Of a stretch of 64,000 nucleotides of DNA, positions 53,612-63,961 are shown one piece after another (the first letter of the stretch is position 1; each line of letters starts with the position of its first letter). The notes under the pieces were generated by a model. That model was given only the letters and a program-made list of their open reading frames with translations, did not search any database and was not told the origin of the DNA. The DNA is taken from positions 558,001 to 622,000 of the forward strand of contig NZ_VTSR01000005.1 in NCBI RefSeq assembly GCF_008329715.1. The letters run 5' to 3'. The position numbers were made by a program, and so were the translations under genes. The stretch comes from Gimesia chilikensis (GTDB lineage: Bacteria > Planctomycetota > Planctomycetia > Planctomycetales > Planctomycetaceae).

Positions 53612-53741
53612 AAAGGCAAGAGTGGAACGGCACACATTAGGTGAGCTGTTAATTTTCATATTTTTATTCCGTTAAGCCATCATAGAGGAAGTTGATAGGC
53701 CGGGCTTCAAAGTCGCCAGACGACTGAAATCGGAGGGGATC

Positions 53742-55754
53742 ATGAATCGATCACAATGCAAATACAATCAAACTGAAACTGTTAATTCCGCTCGGCTTGT
53801 GGTCTGGGGAATGGTAATTCTGCTGACAGCAGTTTTTCTGTCAGGATGTGCTACCTTCTCTCACGCCGCAGAATACACTCCATACCAGGGGAACGATTAC
53901 CGCAGTAATTACGACCTGCCTCTTGATCATGAAGAGGATTACCGCTATCGAAGCCCTTCAAATTCAGATTTCGCGCCCATTCCGCGTCATCGATCAGACT
54001 CAGACTATCAACCTGCTCAACGACATCGGAGATTTCGTCCGGTCTCCAATGAATTGAGCATGGATGATTATGATGCCAGATTAAAACAACTGCTTTCGGG
54101 AGAGGAATACCCCAATGACCGACCTCGAATCCGGATGCGTGACCAGTATCCCGAACAAAATTATTCTGTTCCAGATCGGCGAACACGAGACTCGTTTCAG
54201 TCTGATTATGACAGCCAGCGATTACGGGAACTGATTCGAGAATTACAGCAGAAATCGCTCCCTCAATATGACCGGGAACGGTACGACACCCGGTTTCCTG
54301 AACAGGTTCCACTGGATCCAAACCAGGAACTGAGAGCAAAGATTTCGCAACGCTATAACAGCCAGTCAGTTGTAGGAACGTTACAGACTCTGGACCCCCA
54401 ACGGGCTTACTCCTTCTACCTGGAAGTAAACCGAATGATCGACTCACGTCATGTTCAACCTCCTTCTTATGATGTGCGTACTAAAAAATCGTTACAGAAC
54501 CTGATCTTTGCAGTTGAAAATCAGAACTTTCTGAGAATCAACCGCGTGTCTGCTTCTCCAGATCAGATCCGCATGGCCCAGAATCGCTGGCAACAGCTGA
54601 TGGATCAAAATACTGCACGATCTGCTCAGGATGCAGTAACTGTACTGCGTCAGGCTGCAGATATCGCAGGAAGCCAGTTACAGATGCCAGCGACAGGAGT
54701 CATATACGAATTTGCGTACGGCTCACTGGAAGCTCTGGATAAGCACTCGCGGTTTGAGTTTACTCCCACTACATCCGGTCCACGTGTTGACGCGGGAGGA
54801 AATAATATTGTCGGTGTTGGCGTGCAACTGAAAACCCATGATGACGGAGCAGTTATCCTCCGAACCCTGAATGGCGGCTCGGCAGCACAGGCTGGACTCC
54901 AACGTGGTGATGTTATCGTCGGTGTCAATCAGAGACGTCTCGCAGGTCTTTCTCTGGACGAAGTCGCCAATCTGATCACCGGTCCTGCAGGTTCGAGCGT
55001 CGCTCTCGAAGTTCGTCGTGAAAGCCGAACGGCCCGGGTCAACCTGAACCGTCAGGCGATTCGTATCACCAATATCAGTGAAGTAAAAATGGTGGATTCC
55101 CAACAGAAAATCGGTTTGATCCGCCTGGAGAAATTCGGCGAAGGGACTTCACAGGAACTGGATCAGGCATTGTGGAAACTGCACCAGCAGGGAATGCAAT
55201 CGCTGATTTTTGACCTGCGGGGCAACCCGGGAGGATTATTGACTGAGGCGATCAGTGTCTCAAACCGCTTCGTACCCAGTGGGAAAATTGTTTCGACTCG
55301 CGGTAGATACCAGAGTGACAACACTGTTGAAACAGCAACTCATGATCAGACCTGGAAGATGCCTCTGGTTGTCCTGGTTGATGGCGACAGTGCCAGTGCC
55401 AGTGAAATCTTTGCAGCAGCAGTCCAGGAAAACCGCCGCGGATTGATTGTCGGCCGAAAGACTTATGGGAAGGGAACCGTCCAGACTCACTTCCCTCTGC
55501 AGTCCGTTTCCGGTACTTTCTGGCTGACGACTGCGAAATTTTACTCTCCAACGGGTAGAGAAATGGCGGGAGCGGGTGTGACCCCCGATATCCCAGTCAA
55601 CATGTCTGAACGAGAACTGCAGAATATTGGTCCCGTTGATCAGGACTTACGAGCTGGCATCAATACAATTATGAGCCAGCGTCCTGGTGAACTCGTAAAC
55701 AATATTCCAGCAGATCGTCAGGCCAGTCCACAACGATTTCAGTTTTCAGGATAA
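53742..55754 (+). CDS. S41 carboxyl-terminal protease, lipoprotein
   Basis: 670 residues. The N-terminal hydrophobic segment ends in the lipobox LSGC, so it is lipid-anchored. A long Arg/Tyr/Asp-rich disordered region follows (about 45-200). PDZ domain at about 350-430 (GVGVQLKTHDDG to LITGPAGSSVAL), then the S41 domain with FDLRGNPGG, the catalytic Ser in DGDSASASEIFAAA and Lys in GRKTYGKGTVQ. It cuts C-termini of exported proteins. The lipid anchor and long linker are unusual compared with simple CtpA enzymes. GGAGGGG precedes the ATG. Confidence 0.92.
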   Translation: MNRSQCKYNQTETVNSARLVVWGMVILLTAVFLSGCATFSHAAEYTPYQGNDYRSNYDLPLDHEEDYRYRSPSNSDFAPIPRHRSDSDYQPAQRHRRFRPVSNELSMDDYDARLKQLLSGEEYPNDRPRIRMRDQYPEQNYSVPDRRTRDSFQSDYDSQRLRELIRELQQKSLPQYDRERYDTRFPEQVPLDPNQELRAKISQRYNSQSVVGTLQTLDPQRAYSFYLEVNRMIDSRHVQPPSYDVRTKKSLQNLIFAVENQNFLRINRVSASPDQIRMAQNRWQQLMDQNTARSAQDAVTVLRQAADIAGSQLQMPATGVIYEFAYGSLEALDKHSRFEFTPTTSGPRVDAGGNNIVGVGVQLKTHDDGAVILRTLNGGSAAQAGLQRGDVIVGVNQRRLAGLSLDEVANLITGPAGSSVALEVRRESRTARVNLNRQAIRITNISEVKMVDSQQKIGLIRLEKFGEGTSQELDQALWKLHQQGMQSLIFDLRGNPGGLLTEAISVSNRFVPSGKIVSTRGRYQSDNTVETATHDQTWKMPLVVLVDGDSASASEIFAAAVQENRRGLIVGRKTYGKGTVQTHFPLQSVSGTFWLTTAKFYSPTGREMAGAGVTPDIPVNMSERELQNIGPVDQDLRAGINTIMSQRPGELVNNIPADRQASPQRFQFSG

Positions 55755-55952
55755 ATTCAAGCGGGTAATGAATCACGTTTAGACTTAATCCTGATAAAAT
55801 ACAGACTCTCGTTTAATACTCGAATCGACAGACAGCCCCAGGCTGTTTCGGTTGCCCCGGCGTCGAGAACGGTATGATCCGAGAGTCTTTTTCCATTAAT
55901 CCCCTATCAGCCATGAATTTAACCAGGCAGTAAAACTGCATATACTCTCGTC

Positions 55953-56927
55953 ATGAAATGTAGAATCACGCAGGATGTTTCTGCAGCTGCAGAACTGATC
56001 CGAAACGGTGAACTGGTCGCTTTCGCGACAGAAACCGTCTATGGACTCGGGGCGAATGCGCTCGACCCGAACGCCGTCGCCCGCATTTTCGAAGTCAAAC
56101 AAAGGCCTCATTTTGATCCCCTGATCGTTCATGTCGCAGAGATCGATTCACTCGCCGAATTTACCACAGGTTTATCGCCTCAAGCACAAAGACTCGCCGA
56201 GAGATTCTGGCCAGGACCTTTAACTCTTGTCTTACCTAAACAGTCTATGATCCCCGATCTGGTCACTTCAGGTCTGGATTCTGTCGCAATCCGCATCCCC
56301 GCACATCCTGTGGCTCGGGAACTGCTCAACGCCGCGGGCCTGCCGATTGCTGCCCCCAGCGCTAATAAGTTTGGATGCCTCAGCCCGACTCAGGCTCAAC
56401 ATGTAGCAGAACAACTGGGTGATGAAATTCCCATGATTTTGGAAGGTGGCCCCTGCCAGGTTGGCGTCGAGTCCACTGTCATCCAATGTAATGAGGATTC
56501 CATAGTACTTTTGCGTCCTGGAGGAATTTCACTGGAAGACATCGAAGCCTGTGCAGGAAAAGTGAGGCTTGCCAGAATTGAAGATTATGCAGAGACGAAA
56601 TCTCAGGTCAGCCCTGGAATGCTTCCTCGCCATTACGCCCCTGGAACTCGGTTGCATCTGATTGATCAGTTAGATCAAATTCCCGATGTCAAGACGATTG
56701 GCGTCCTAAGCCTCTATCCACTTTCAGAGACAATTCTGGCTGGACGAGAATTTGCTGCTCAGGAAATCTTATCTCCCACGGGAGATTTAAAAATGGCAGC
56801 CGCAAATCTTTTTGCGGCCTTAAGAAACCTGGATCAATCCGGAGTCGAATGCATAGTTGCACTAAGATTGCCTGAGAGAGGACTGGGCAGGACAATCAAT
56901 AATCGGCTGGAACGGGCCGCATACTGA
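55953..56927 (+). CDS. L-threonylcarbamoyladenylate synthase (Sua5 type)
   Basis: 324 residues. Makes threonylcarbamoyl-AMP from threonine, bicarbonate and ATP for the t6A37 modification of tRNA. The YrdC domain (1-200) shows FATETVYGLGANA, KQRPHFDPLIVH, FWPGPLTLVLP and PSANKFGCLSPTQA. The Sua5-specific C-terminal domain is preceded by SPGMLPRHYAPGT. This is the long form. The MtaB gene at the left edge acts on the same t6A base, though the genes are far apart. It ends one base before the convergent kinase gene. Confidence 0.93.
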   Translation: MKCRITQDVSAAAELIRNGELVAFATETVYGLGANALDPNAVARIFEVKQRPHFDPLIVHVAEIDSLAEFTTGLSPQAQRLAERFWPGPLTLVLPKQSMIPDLVTSGLDSVAIRIPAHPVARELLNAAGLPIAAPSANKFGCLSPTQAQHVAEQLGDEIPMILEGGPCQVGVESTVIQCNEDSIVLLRPGGISLEDIEACAGKVRLARIEDYAETKSQVSPGMLPRHYAPGTRLHLIDQLDQIPDVKTIGVLSLYPLSETILAGREFAAQEILSPTGDLKMAAANLFAALRNLDQSGVECIVALRLPERGLGRTINNRLERAAY

Positions 56928-56928
56928 A

Positions 56929-59286
56929 CTATAGATTCAACTGAGCCTGTTCCTGAGAGTTAATTACGCACTCATGCATGATTGAAGACAATTGCTCCAG
57001 CTGTATCGGTTTCGTAGCAAAACTGTCACAACCTGCTGCAAGGCATTCTTCCCGTGATCCAGACATGGAGTGGGCCGTTAAAGCAATAATTGGAAGTCGA
57101 TAACCAGACGCTCTGAGCTGCTTCGTCGCCCCGTAACCATCCAGTTCGGGCATCTGCATATCCATCAGGATCACATCAAATGCGTTTCCTTTTTCTACTG
57201 CTTCCTGCGCGAGCTTGACTGCAATGAGGCCATTTTCAGCCAGAGTCACATCATGGCCAGCTTTTTGCAGAAAATAGCGAATCAATCTCTGATTATCCGG
57301 TCCGTCTTCAGCGACTAAAATTCGATAGCTTTCGCTGCCTTCTGATTTTGGCTGACTGAGAACGTTCTGTTTTCCCTGACGTGCGAATGCAGTCTGATCT
57401 ATATATTCTTCAGTCTGTAAATTGCCAGTCTTTACTGTCACAGTAAATATGGTTCCCTTACTGTATTCGCTCGACACCGAAATTTCGCCCCCCAGAATAT
57501 GAGTCAGTCGTTTACAGATCGTCAATCCGAGTCCCGTCCCTCCGAATTTACGAGTGGTTGAACAGTCTGCCTGCACAAAAGGTTGAAATAACCGCGAGAG
57601 CTGAGTCTCTGTCATGCCGATGCCCGTATCTATTACATCGAATTGCAAGCCTTGCTCGTTTGAATCAAGGGTGACCGCTCTCAGTACCAGCTGAACAGTG
57701 CCTTCTCTGGTGAATTTAATGGCGTTACTTAAGAGATTAATCAGAATCTGTCGAAGTCGAACCGGATCACTTTCAATCCAGTTGGGAACCTGACCTTCCA
57801 CTTGAATACTCAGATCAAGTCCTTTATCGATGGCCCGGATTTCCATCAGGGTTTTGACATCATCCACCAGCTCTGTCAATGAACACTCGATCGCTTCGAC
57901 GTCCAGTTTATCGGCTTCGATTTTGGAAACATCCAGAATGTCATTTATCAATTCCAACAGGTACTCGCCATTCTTTTTAATGGTATCGAGATGACGTAAA
58001 GTCTCCGAATCCTGATTACGCTGCCTCATTATCTCTGCAAATCCCAAAATTGCAGTCATAGGAGTTCGAATTTCATGACTCATATTTGCCAGGAATGCGG
58101 TCTTAATCTTACTGGCGTTCTCTGCTTCCTGTTGTGCAATTACCAGATCTTCTACCATGTGATTAAATGTATTGGCCAGACGTCCGACCTCATCTTGTGA
58201 TTCCACCTGGATACGATGGTCCACGTCACCTGCTGCGATTTTTTCTGCACTTCGGGAGAGCTCTAAGATGGGAGATACAATTCCTCGAGATATTATCCAT
58301 ACCGAGAATAAGGCAAAAATTGTCCCAATAAATGCGAGGATGCTGATGACGAGTATTGCTGACTGGATGGAAGCATCTGCGTGATAAGTTGCCTTAACAG
58401 TATTTGCGTGAATCAGCGGATGGATTTGATTGTGCAACAACTCATTGATCGTCTCCAGCTTCTGTTCATAACCCGCCAACTGGTGATCAATATCATCTGT
58501 AACATTTACGATCTGATTACCAAATGTCGTTGCCTTTTCAAACAGCGAATCAATTTCATTCATTCGCTGTAATTCCAACTGGTTGGAGATTGAGAGCAGA
58601 TATTGTGCTTCGAACATCCGGAATTTACGTTCTGCATCAAAGATCCTCATCAGCAAATTCTGATTTCGCTGAACGATATATTCTTCAATTGAGCCAAACG
58701 TAATATTGAGATACTTCTCCATGTTATGAGATGCATCCGCTTTTATCAGCTCTGCTTCAGAGGGAATCCGATTCGTCTCTCTGTGCTCTTTTCCAATTAG
58801 TTGATCGATCTGCTTGACATAATTTACGAAGACGTGCAAGGATGCATCCCGTTTGTCTACCAGCCTGACAAGTTCAGCGGACATGCGATTGTATTCCGCA
58901 TAATCTGATTCGATCCGCCTGTTTAGATCTGGCCCCAGATCGGACTGTGCCAGTTTCTGATAGCGACGGTAATTTTCCTGAAAGTGGTCCCTGGCAAGGA
59001 TCAGTTTCTCTAGATGCTCTTTGTCTCTGTCACGGACATAGTCGAGGACCGCCCGCGCCATCTTGCCTGCTTCGATTTCCATCTCCAGAATTGAAGCTTC
59101 GAGAGGCTCTTCTACGGTCACCAGTTGAGAAATGTCATGATTGATGTTGGACAGCTGATATAGAGTCACGGCTCCACTGACTACCTGAACCAGCACCAGT
59201 AGTCCAAACGCGCACTTGAGGCGATCAGAGATTGACCACTTTCGCAGCTTAGCAGAGACCCGTGTTAATGGCTTATAAGTGTGCAT
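56929..59286 (-). CDS. Hybrid sensor histidine kinase
   Basis: 785 residues. Membrane helix about 25-47, a periplasmic helical sensor region (about 48-305), second helix (about 312-335), HAMP (about 336-390, VSPILELSRSAEKIAAGDVD), a short coiled link, HisKA with the phospho-His in FLANMSHEIRTPMTAILG, HATPase with NLLSNAIKFT and GTGLGLTICK, and a C-terminal receiver domain with Asp in VILMDMQMPELDGYG. All catalytic residues are present. The sensor region lacks a recognised ligand domain. Output probably goes through a histidine phosphotransfer protein. Transcribed toward the tRNA-modification gene. Confidence 0.93.
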   Translation of the reverse strand: MHTYKPLTRVSAKLRKWSISDRLKCAFGLLVLVQVVSGAVTLYQLSNINHDISQLVTVEEPLEASILEMEIEAGKMARAVLDYVRDRDKEHLEKLILARDHFQENYRRYQKLAQSDLGPDLNRRIESDYAEYNRMSAELVRLVDKRDASLHVFVNYVKQIDQLIGKEHRETNRIPSEAELIKADASHNMEKYLNITFGSIEEYIVQRNQNLLMRIFDAERKFRMFEAQYLLSISNQLELQRMNEIDSLFEKATTFGNQIVNVTDDIDHQLAGYEQKLETINELLHNQIHPLIHANTVKATYHADASIQSAILVISILAFIGTIFALFSVWIISRGIVSPILELSRSAEKIAAGDVDHRIQVESQDEVGRLANTFNHMVEDLVIAQQEAENASKIKTAFLANMSHEIRTPMTAILGFAEIMRQRNQDSETLRHLDTIKKNGEYLLELINDILDVSKIEADKLDVEAIECSLTELVDDVKTLMEIRAIDKGLDLSIQVEGQVPNWIESDPVRLRQILINLLSNAIKFTREGTVQLVLRAVTLDSNEQGLQFDVIDTGIGMTETQLSRLFQPFVQADCSTTRKFGGTGLGLTICKRLTHILGGEISVSSEYSKGTIFTVTVKTGNLQTEEYIDQTAFARQGKQNVLSQPKSEGSESYRILVAEDGPDNQRLIRYFLQKAGHDVTLAENGLIAVKLAQEAVEKGNAFDVILMDMQMPELDGYGATKQLRASGYRLPIIALTAHSMSGSREECLAAGCDSFATKPIQLEQLSSIMHECVINSQEQAQLNL

Positions 59287-59633
59287 TAGATTCAGACAGC
59301 GCTGGTTCAGTTTACGATGGAGAAGCTGCAGATGAATCGCTGATGCGTCAGCTGCCTGTGATCATGACTGGAGAAGAGTAGATTCACCGCCTTAAAACCG
59401 GGGGCATTCACCTCCTTAAAAATGTATCTTCCAAATAAAAACCGGTCATCAAAGAAACACCATTACTCAAGAGATTATAAGAATGTGTGCGAGAGGATTC
59501 GGAGAGTGAGGAATTCAACGAAGATGACAGTTGCAGGGAAGACGCCACAGGTTTCACCAGACAAGTCAGTCAGCTTTGAACAAAGCGAACCATTCAACCT
59601 GAAGTGAGATCAAGAGGAGATGATCTGATCAAT

Positions 59634-59677
59634 AAAAAACGCCAGCACCGTTCAGAGGGGGGTGAACGATACTGGCG
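59634..59677 (-). terminator. Intrinsic terminator (minus strand)
   Basis: Read on the minus strand, CGCCAG with an inner TGAAC stem pairs with GTTCA and CTGGCG, and the stem is followed by six T residues. It lies 360 bases beyond cheB, so it may end either a long cheB transcript or a separate small RNA. Confidence 0.8.
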
Positions 59678-59720
59678 ATCAACAAAATCTGAATTAAAAA
59701 TGAAATCTGCAACGATCAAG

Positions 59721-59783
59721 TTACAGCTGGTTCAGTTCGGCAAGAGTGAATTCTGAGAACCAGACCGCTACCTGTTTCATCAT
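59721..59783 (-). CDS. Possible 20-residue peptide
   Basis: ATG-ATG-AAA start and a TAA stop enclose 20 codons beginning MMKQVAVWF and ending LNQL, 44 bases before the terminator. There is no clear ribosome binding site. Listed because it sits between cheB and a strong terminator where a transcript must exist; it may be chance. Confidence 0.2.
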   Translation of the reverse strand: MMKQVAVWFSEFTLAELNQL

Positions 59784-60038
59784 TAACCAGATAAGATCAG
59801 GGATGCTGTCTCATGGTCGGTAACCTAGTCGTGAATCTGATAATAACCGGCTAGCACTAAAGTTGGTTATAGCCTATATCAGGTCATTTTTAGTTATCGA
59901 AATCTACCTGATCAAATCCGTAACCATATTTGAAAATCGACTGTTAAAGTGATTCTCCACGATGGACGGATCGTCGCAAAGATACCGATTATGGCGATAT
60001 TTCACCAGGTGGCTGGAAGCCTTTCAACAAGGCTCAGC

Positions 60039-61139
60039 TCAGGCACGTACCAGGCAATGAGATTTGATTTCTGCGGCAATCTCTGAGAGGGGCAATACTT
60101 TGTCTGCCAGTCCTGCCATGACGACAGCTGCAGGCATACCCCAGACAACACTGGAAGCTTCGTCTTGAGCGATGATCGTTCCGCCGACACGAGCAACCTC
60201 GTGACTTCCCTCGATTCCATCTTCCCCCATACCTGTCAGCATCACAGCCAGTGTGGCACTTCCATAGTGTTCTGCAGCTGTTCGGAATAAGGGATTGACA
60301 GAGGGACGACAGAAATGCTCTGGAGGCGCCTGATTGATCAATGTTACTTTCTGACCATTCTTTTCACCTATAAGCATATGACTGCCTCCAGGGGCAACGT
60401 ATGTCTTATTCGACTCCAATGGTTGATCGTGCTTTGCTTCTACAGTGATTCGCCCGCTATCCTTCTGAATGTGAGAAGCCAGAATTTCTGTAAACCCGGG
60501 AGGCATGTGCTGTACGATCAGAATCGGCATCGGGAAATCAAGGGGTATCTGTGGCATTAATTCAGCCAGTGCCTTAGGCCCACCTGTGCTGGTCCCAATC
60601 ACAAGCACCTCTGGTTGCTTGTAAAACTTGATATTTCTCTTGAACAAAGGTGTTGAAGCAGGAGAAGCAGCAGGGGCCTCTGTCCTTAAAGAAGCAGAAG
60701 TAGTGACAGTCTGAGTTGTGGAACTGCGTTTGCCAGCTACCGCCTTGATCATCATGACCAATTCGCGAGAGAGTACTCGAATACTTTCCGCTGCGCTTGC
60801 CGTCTGTGGTTTTGCCACACATCCTACAGCCCCCAGCGAAAGCGCTTTGACTGTTGTTTTCGCGCCCTGACTGGTCAGACCACTGGCCATGATCACAGGA
60901 ACATCGGGAAAGTCACACTGAATTCTCTGTAATGCCGTCAATCCATCCATGACAGGCATCTCAACATCGAGGATCACGACATCCACAGGATTCGTACGCA
61001 TCCAACTCAAAGCCCGTTCCCCGTTCATCGCAGTACCAGCAACGATGATTTCGGGCTCTTGCTCAAGAGACTTGGAAATCAGGCCGCGAATGACAGCTGA
61101 ATCATCTACGATTAAAACACGAATCGGTTGTGGGGACAT
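60039..61139 (-). CDS. cheB: Chemotaxis response regulator/methylesterase CheB
   Basis: 366 residues. Receiver domain 1-125 (LIVDDSAVIRG with the acidic pair, phospho-Asp in VVILDVEMPVMDG), a Ser/Thr/Ala-rich linker (about 135-172), and the methylesterase domain with GTSTGGPKAL (nucleophile Ser), QHMPPGFT (His) and LTGMGEDG (Asp). It removes methyl groups from chemoreceptors when phosphorylated. No other che gene is adjacent, so it is an orphan copy or part of a dispersed system. Confidence 0.95.
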   Translation of the reverse strand: MSPQPIRVLIVDDSAVIRGLISKSLEQEPEIIVAGTAMNGERALSWMRTNPVDVVILDVEMPVMDGLTALQRIQCDFPDVPVIMASGLTSQGAKTTVKALSLGAVGCVAKPQTASAAESIRVLSRELVMMIKAVAGKRSSTTQTVTTSASLRTEAPAASPASTPLFKRNIKFYKQPEVLVIGTSTGGPKALAELMPQIPLDFPMPILIVQHMPPGFTEILASHIQKDSGRITVEAKHDQPLESNKTYVAPGGSHMLIGEKNGQKVTLINQAPPEHFCRPSVNPLFRTAAEHYGSATLAVMLTGMGEDGIEGSHEVARVGGTIIAQDEASSVVWGMPAAVVMAGLADKVLPLSEIAAEIKSHCLVRA

Positions 61140-61411
61140 AACTAGACTTACCTGTTCGTACAGCGGATATCAGCGAGAGCATGAGCCTGCTGCATTGAGG
61201 AGAATTAGATATAGATACGGGCTTCTCTGTAATAACAATAGGTCACAAACAATCTCACCCTTGGAAAGGGGCTTTTATTTTTTTATCTATTCAGCAATCC
61301 ATGGCAGCCCAATCGGCCCATTCGCTATAATCAGTCCGCACTATATTATGATGTATATTGCATTTATCGAGTTGCACTGCCTCTAACTGCCATCAATTTC
61401 AGGAACCTCTA

Positions 61412-62356
61412 ATGCCAGTCCATCCCCAGGTTGCACGTTACCTAGATGAAATTGCTCAGATAGATTTACCTCCGTTTGAAGAGATGACTCCGGAGTTCGT
61501 CCGCTCAACATTAACTCCCTCACCTGCCCCCCATTTACCAGCAGCTCAGATTGAAAACATTTTTATTCCCGTCGGTGACTCCCAGATCGAAGCTCGATTA
61601 TATACTCCTGCAAATACCCCTGATGCTACTCCCCCGGATAAGTGGCCCGCGCTGATTTATTTTCACGGCGGGGGCTGGGTCATGGGAACCCTCGATGCCT
61701 ATGATGGACTATGTCAGGATCTGGCTGGAAACGCTGGTTGTAAAGTGATCTCTGTTGATTACCGGATGGCTCCAGAATACCCGTACCCTATTCCCTTTCA
61801 GGATGCTTTCACAGCAACACATTGGATTACAGATCAGGCAGATACTTTACATCTCGATCGTAGTCGAATTGCGATTGGAGGTGATAGTGCCGGCGGGAAC
61901 CTCGCCACAGCAGTCGCCCTCAAAGCTCGGGAAGCAGAGAACATCAGTTTAAATTACCAGTTACTGGTTTATCCCGTAACGAATTATTTCTTTGACACCG
62001 AGTCCTATCATAAATATGCGACAAATTATTTTCTGACCAGAAAAGCAATGCAGTGGTTTTGGGACCAATATCTGCCTGACGAATCATCGGGGCGAGAAAT
62101 CTATGCTTCTCCATTGCGTTGCAAAGAGTTGAAGGGACTTCCCGAGGCCTTGGTGATTACTGCGGGATATGATCCTCTCTACACAGAAGTGGTACAGTAC
62201 GTTGAACAAATGCAGACCTCTGGAGTCGATGTGACCCATATCAATTTTGAAGATATGATCCATGGATTTTTCCGGCGCTCTGATGTCTTCGACCGTGCGT
62301 ATGAAGCCGTACAGTTGGCTGGTCGTCACCTAAAAAAGGTTTTTACTCGCAATTAA
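61412..62356 (+). CDS. Alpha/beta hydrolase, HSL-type esterase/lipase
   Basis: 314 residues from the ATG at 61412 (AGGAA upstream). Hormone-sensitive-lipase family: oxyanion motif YFHGGGWVMG, nucleophile GGDSAGGNLA, catalytic Asp in AGYDPLYTE, His in EDMIHGFFRR. It would hydrolyse short-chain esters in the cytoplasm. The DYRMAPEYPYP segment is standard for the family. Convergent with the ABC permease gene, 18 bases apart. Confidence 0.9.
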   Translation: MPVHPQVARYLDEIAQIDLPPFEEMTPEFVRSTLTPSPAPHLPAAQIENIFIPVGDSQIEARLYTPANTPDATPPDKWPALIYFHGGGWVMGTLDAYDGLCQDLAGNAGCKVISVDYRMAPEYPYPIPFQDAFTATHWITDQADTLHLDRSRIAIGGDSAGGNLATAVALKAREAENISLNYQLLVYPVTNYFFDTESYHKYATNYFLTRKAMQWFWDQYLPDESSGREIYASPLRCKELKGLPEALVITAGYDPLYTEVVQYVEQMQTSGVDVTHINFEDMIHGFFRRSDVFDRAYEAVQLAGRHLKKVFTRN

Positions 62357-62374
62357 GCAACAGCCAATCTATTT

Positions 62375-63949
62375 TCATTCCTCTGCTGCGATCTGCCGCA
62401 GTTTACCTGAAATGAGAAACTGCAAGACTACACAACTGATCAAACTCAGATAAAACGCTGGCATGATAATACCGTTTGCGCCAATTGAGAAACGAAAGAA
62501 AAAATACATTATCTGCAAAAACGGTGTCAGACAGGCCTGGAGTAGGATCAAGCTACCAATTGCAATCGCCAGCGCGCCCCAACGTACTACCAGGGAATAG
62601 TAAGCCAGCAGATGTAAAAAGACGACATATTGGACCATGATCAGTGGGATGTAAATCTGCCAGCTGATGTCAACCATTTCCAGCAGACTGTCAGGTGCCA
62701 GTATTAGAATCAGAAGGATCCCACTGACAACTGGAATGAGTGCCAGACTTAGCCCCACAGTTTTTTCATAAATAATCCTCGAGAGAGAATGGGGGAGTAA
62801 AAGCATTAATGGCAGCATCTTTTGTCTGTGCTCATCTCGAAACATCTGTGAAACATATAGAGTACTTTCGACTATAAACCCTGCACTAAGTAATAGCAGC
62901 GAAGTACTCATCATTCCTCGCCAACTGTATGACGAGATAAATGATACCGAAGAATAACCATCCAGAAACATCCCTCCCGCTGTGATGAGCACAACCAGTA
63001 GAGGATAGATAACCAGTTTGAGAATAAATGCCTGCTTGCCTCCAGAATTAAACTCAAACTCTTTCCACACAAATGCCATCTGCCCGGGACGACTGTTACG
63101 AAGTCGCGTTTTCAGACTTGGCTTTGGATTGCTAACCCGACCTGCATCAATACGAAGGGACCAGGGTTCAAAACAGGCCCAGGCAGCAAAAAAAGCGACT
63201 ACAGCTATAAAAATATTACTAACAACCTGCATGCTGAGAACCGACTCTTTAAATCCCACCTGCAGTATAGTTTGAAAACGTTCAATAACGGAAATCTGCT
63301 GACTCAGGTGATGAATCGACTCAACCCCTTGAGCGATAAACCCCTGAGAATCAATCAATCCACGAGATTGCAGATTTGCAAACGTTTCTGAAAGCAGTAT
63401 TGGTAGCACGAACAGGAAAAAAAGCAGGATCATTACGAGGGCAATCGCAGTCCCCGAACGTCTGGCATATACAGAACAAAGTAGTGCCAGATTTGAAATC
63501 AGTATGACATATGCCACCATCGCCAAAAGTGTTGCAAATATCTGAAGGGGGGTAATTCCTCCCAGTGCGACGGCCAGAATCAGAAATGGCAACTGTGCCA
63601 GGATCAGTAAAATGATACGGACTGCTCTGACAGTCGATTTTCCCAGGAGTAATCCCAGAGAACTAATGCCAGCCAGCTTGAGCAAGGGCAGTGTTTCTTC
63701 TTCTTTTTCTTCAGTAATCGCGGTAGAAAAAATCCCAATTCCAGCAAGAGTCACCAGCCAGAAATTGAGCCAGACAATTTTCGTAAAAAAATCAAGCCCC
63801 GGAGAGCCAATACGTGCACTGCTGAGCCACGAAGAAAAAAAAAGGATAAATACCAGGCCGATGCTAGCAAATCGAAATAGATGTATTTTCCTGAGTTGTA
63901 CATCTTTCTTGAGTGCAAAATTGGTGAAGATCAAAGATCCGCGAAACAT
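62375..63949 (-). CDS. ABC-2 type transporter permease
   Basis: 524 residues with about twelve hydrophobic helices arranged as in ABC-2 permeases with a large soluble loop (about 280-315). NLALLCSVYARRSGTAIALVM and the loop TEEKEEETLPLLKLAG (ABC-2 family interface motif) are typical. It lacks an ATPase domain and needs a separate ATP-binding protein. That gene probably lies just upstream, beyond the right edge. Substrate unknown; this type is common in planctomycetes. Confidence 0.85.
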   Translation of the reverse strand: MFRGSLIFTNFALKKDVQLRKIHLFRFASIGLVFILFFSSWLSSARIGSPGLDFFTKIVWLNFWLVTLAGIGIFSTAITEEKEEETLPLLKLAGISSLGLLLGKSTVRAVRIILLILAQLPFLILAVALGGITPLQIFATLLAMVAYVILISNLALLCSVYARRSGTAIALVMILLFFLFVLPILLSETFANLQSRGLIDSQGFIAQGVESIHHLSQQISVIERFQTILQVGFKESVLSMQVVSNIFIAVVAFFAAWACFEPWSLRIDAGRVSNPKPSLKTRLRNSRPGQMAFVWKEFEFNSGGKQAFILKLVIYPLLVVLITAGGMFLDGYSSVSFISSYSWRGMMSTSLLLLSAGFIVESTLYVSQMFRDEHRQKMLPLMLLLPHSLSRIIYEKTVGLSLALIPVVSGILLILILAPDSLLEMVDISWQIYIPLIMVQYVVFLHLLAYYSLVVRWGALAIAIGSLILLQACLTPFLQIMYFFFRFSIGANGIIMPAFYLSLISCVVLQFLISGKLRQIAAEE

Positions 63950-63961
63950 ACAGAGCCTCTT

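Larger units (their letters stand above)
59287..60038. other. Intergenic region between kinase and cheB, with terminator and possible micro-gene
   Basis: About 750 bases. A strong minus-strand terminator lies at 59634-59677 and a 20-codon reading frame just before it (59721-59783). An inverted repeat ATCAGGT/ACCTGAT is at 59878-59912. No larger gene can be supported. Confidence 0.5.

Noticed and set aside
55832..55846. ACAGCC/GGCTGT hairpin after the S41 protease gene
   Set aside because: Six-base stem with a three-base loop and only a short T stretch; too weak to call a terminator.
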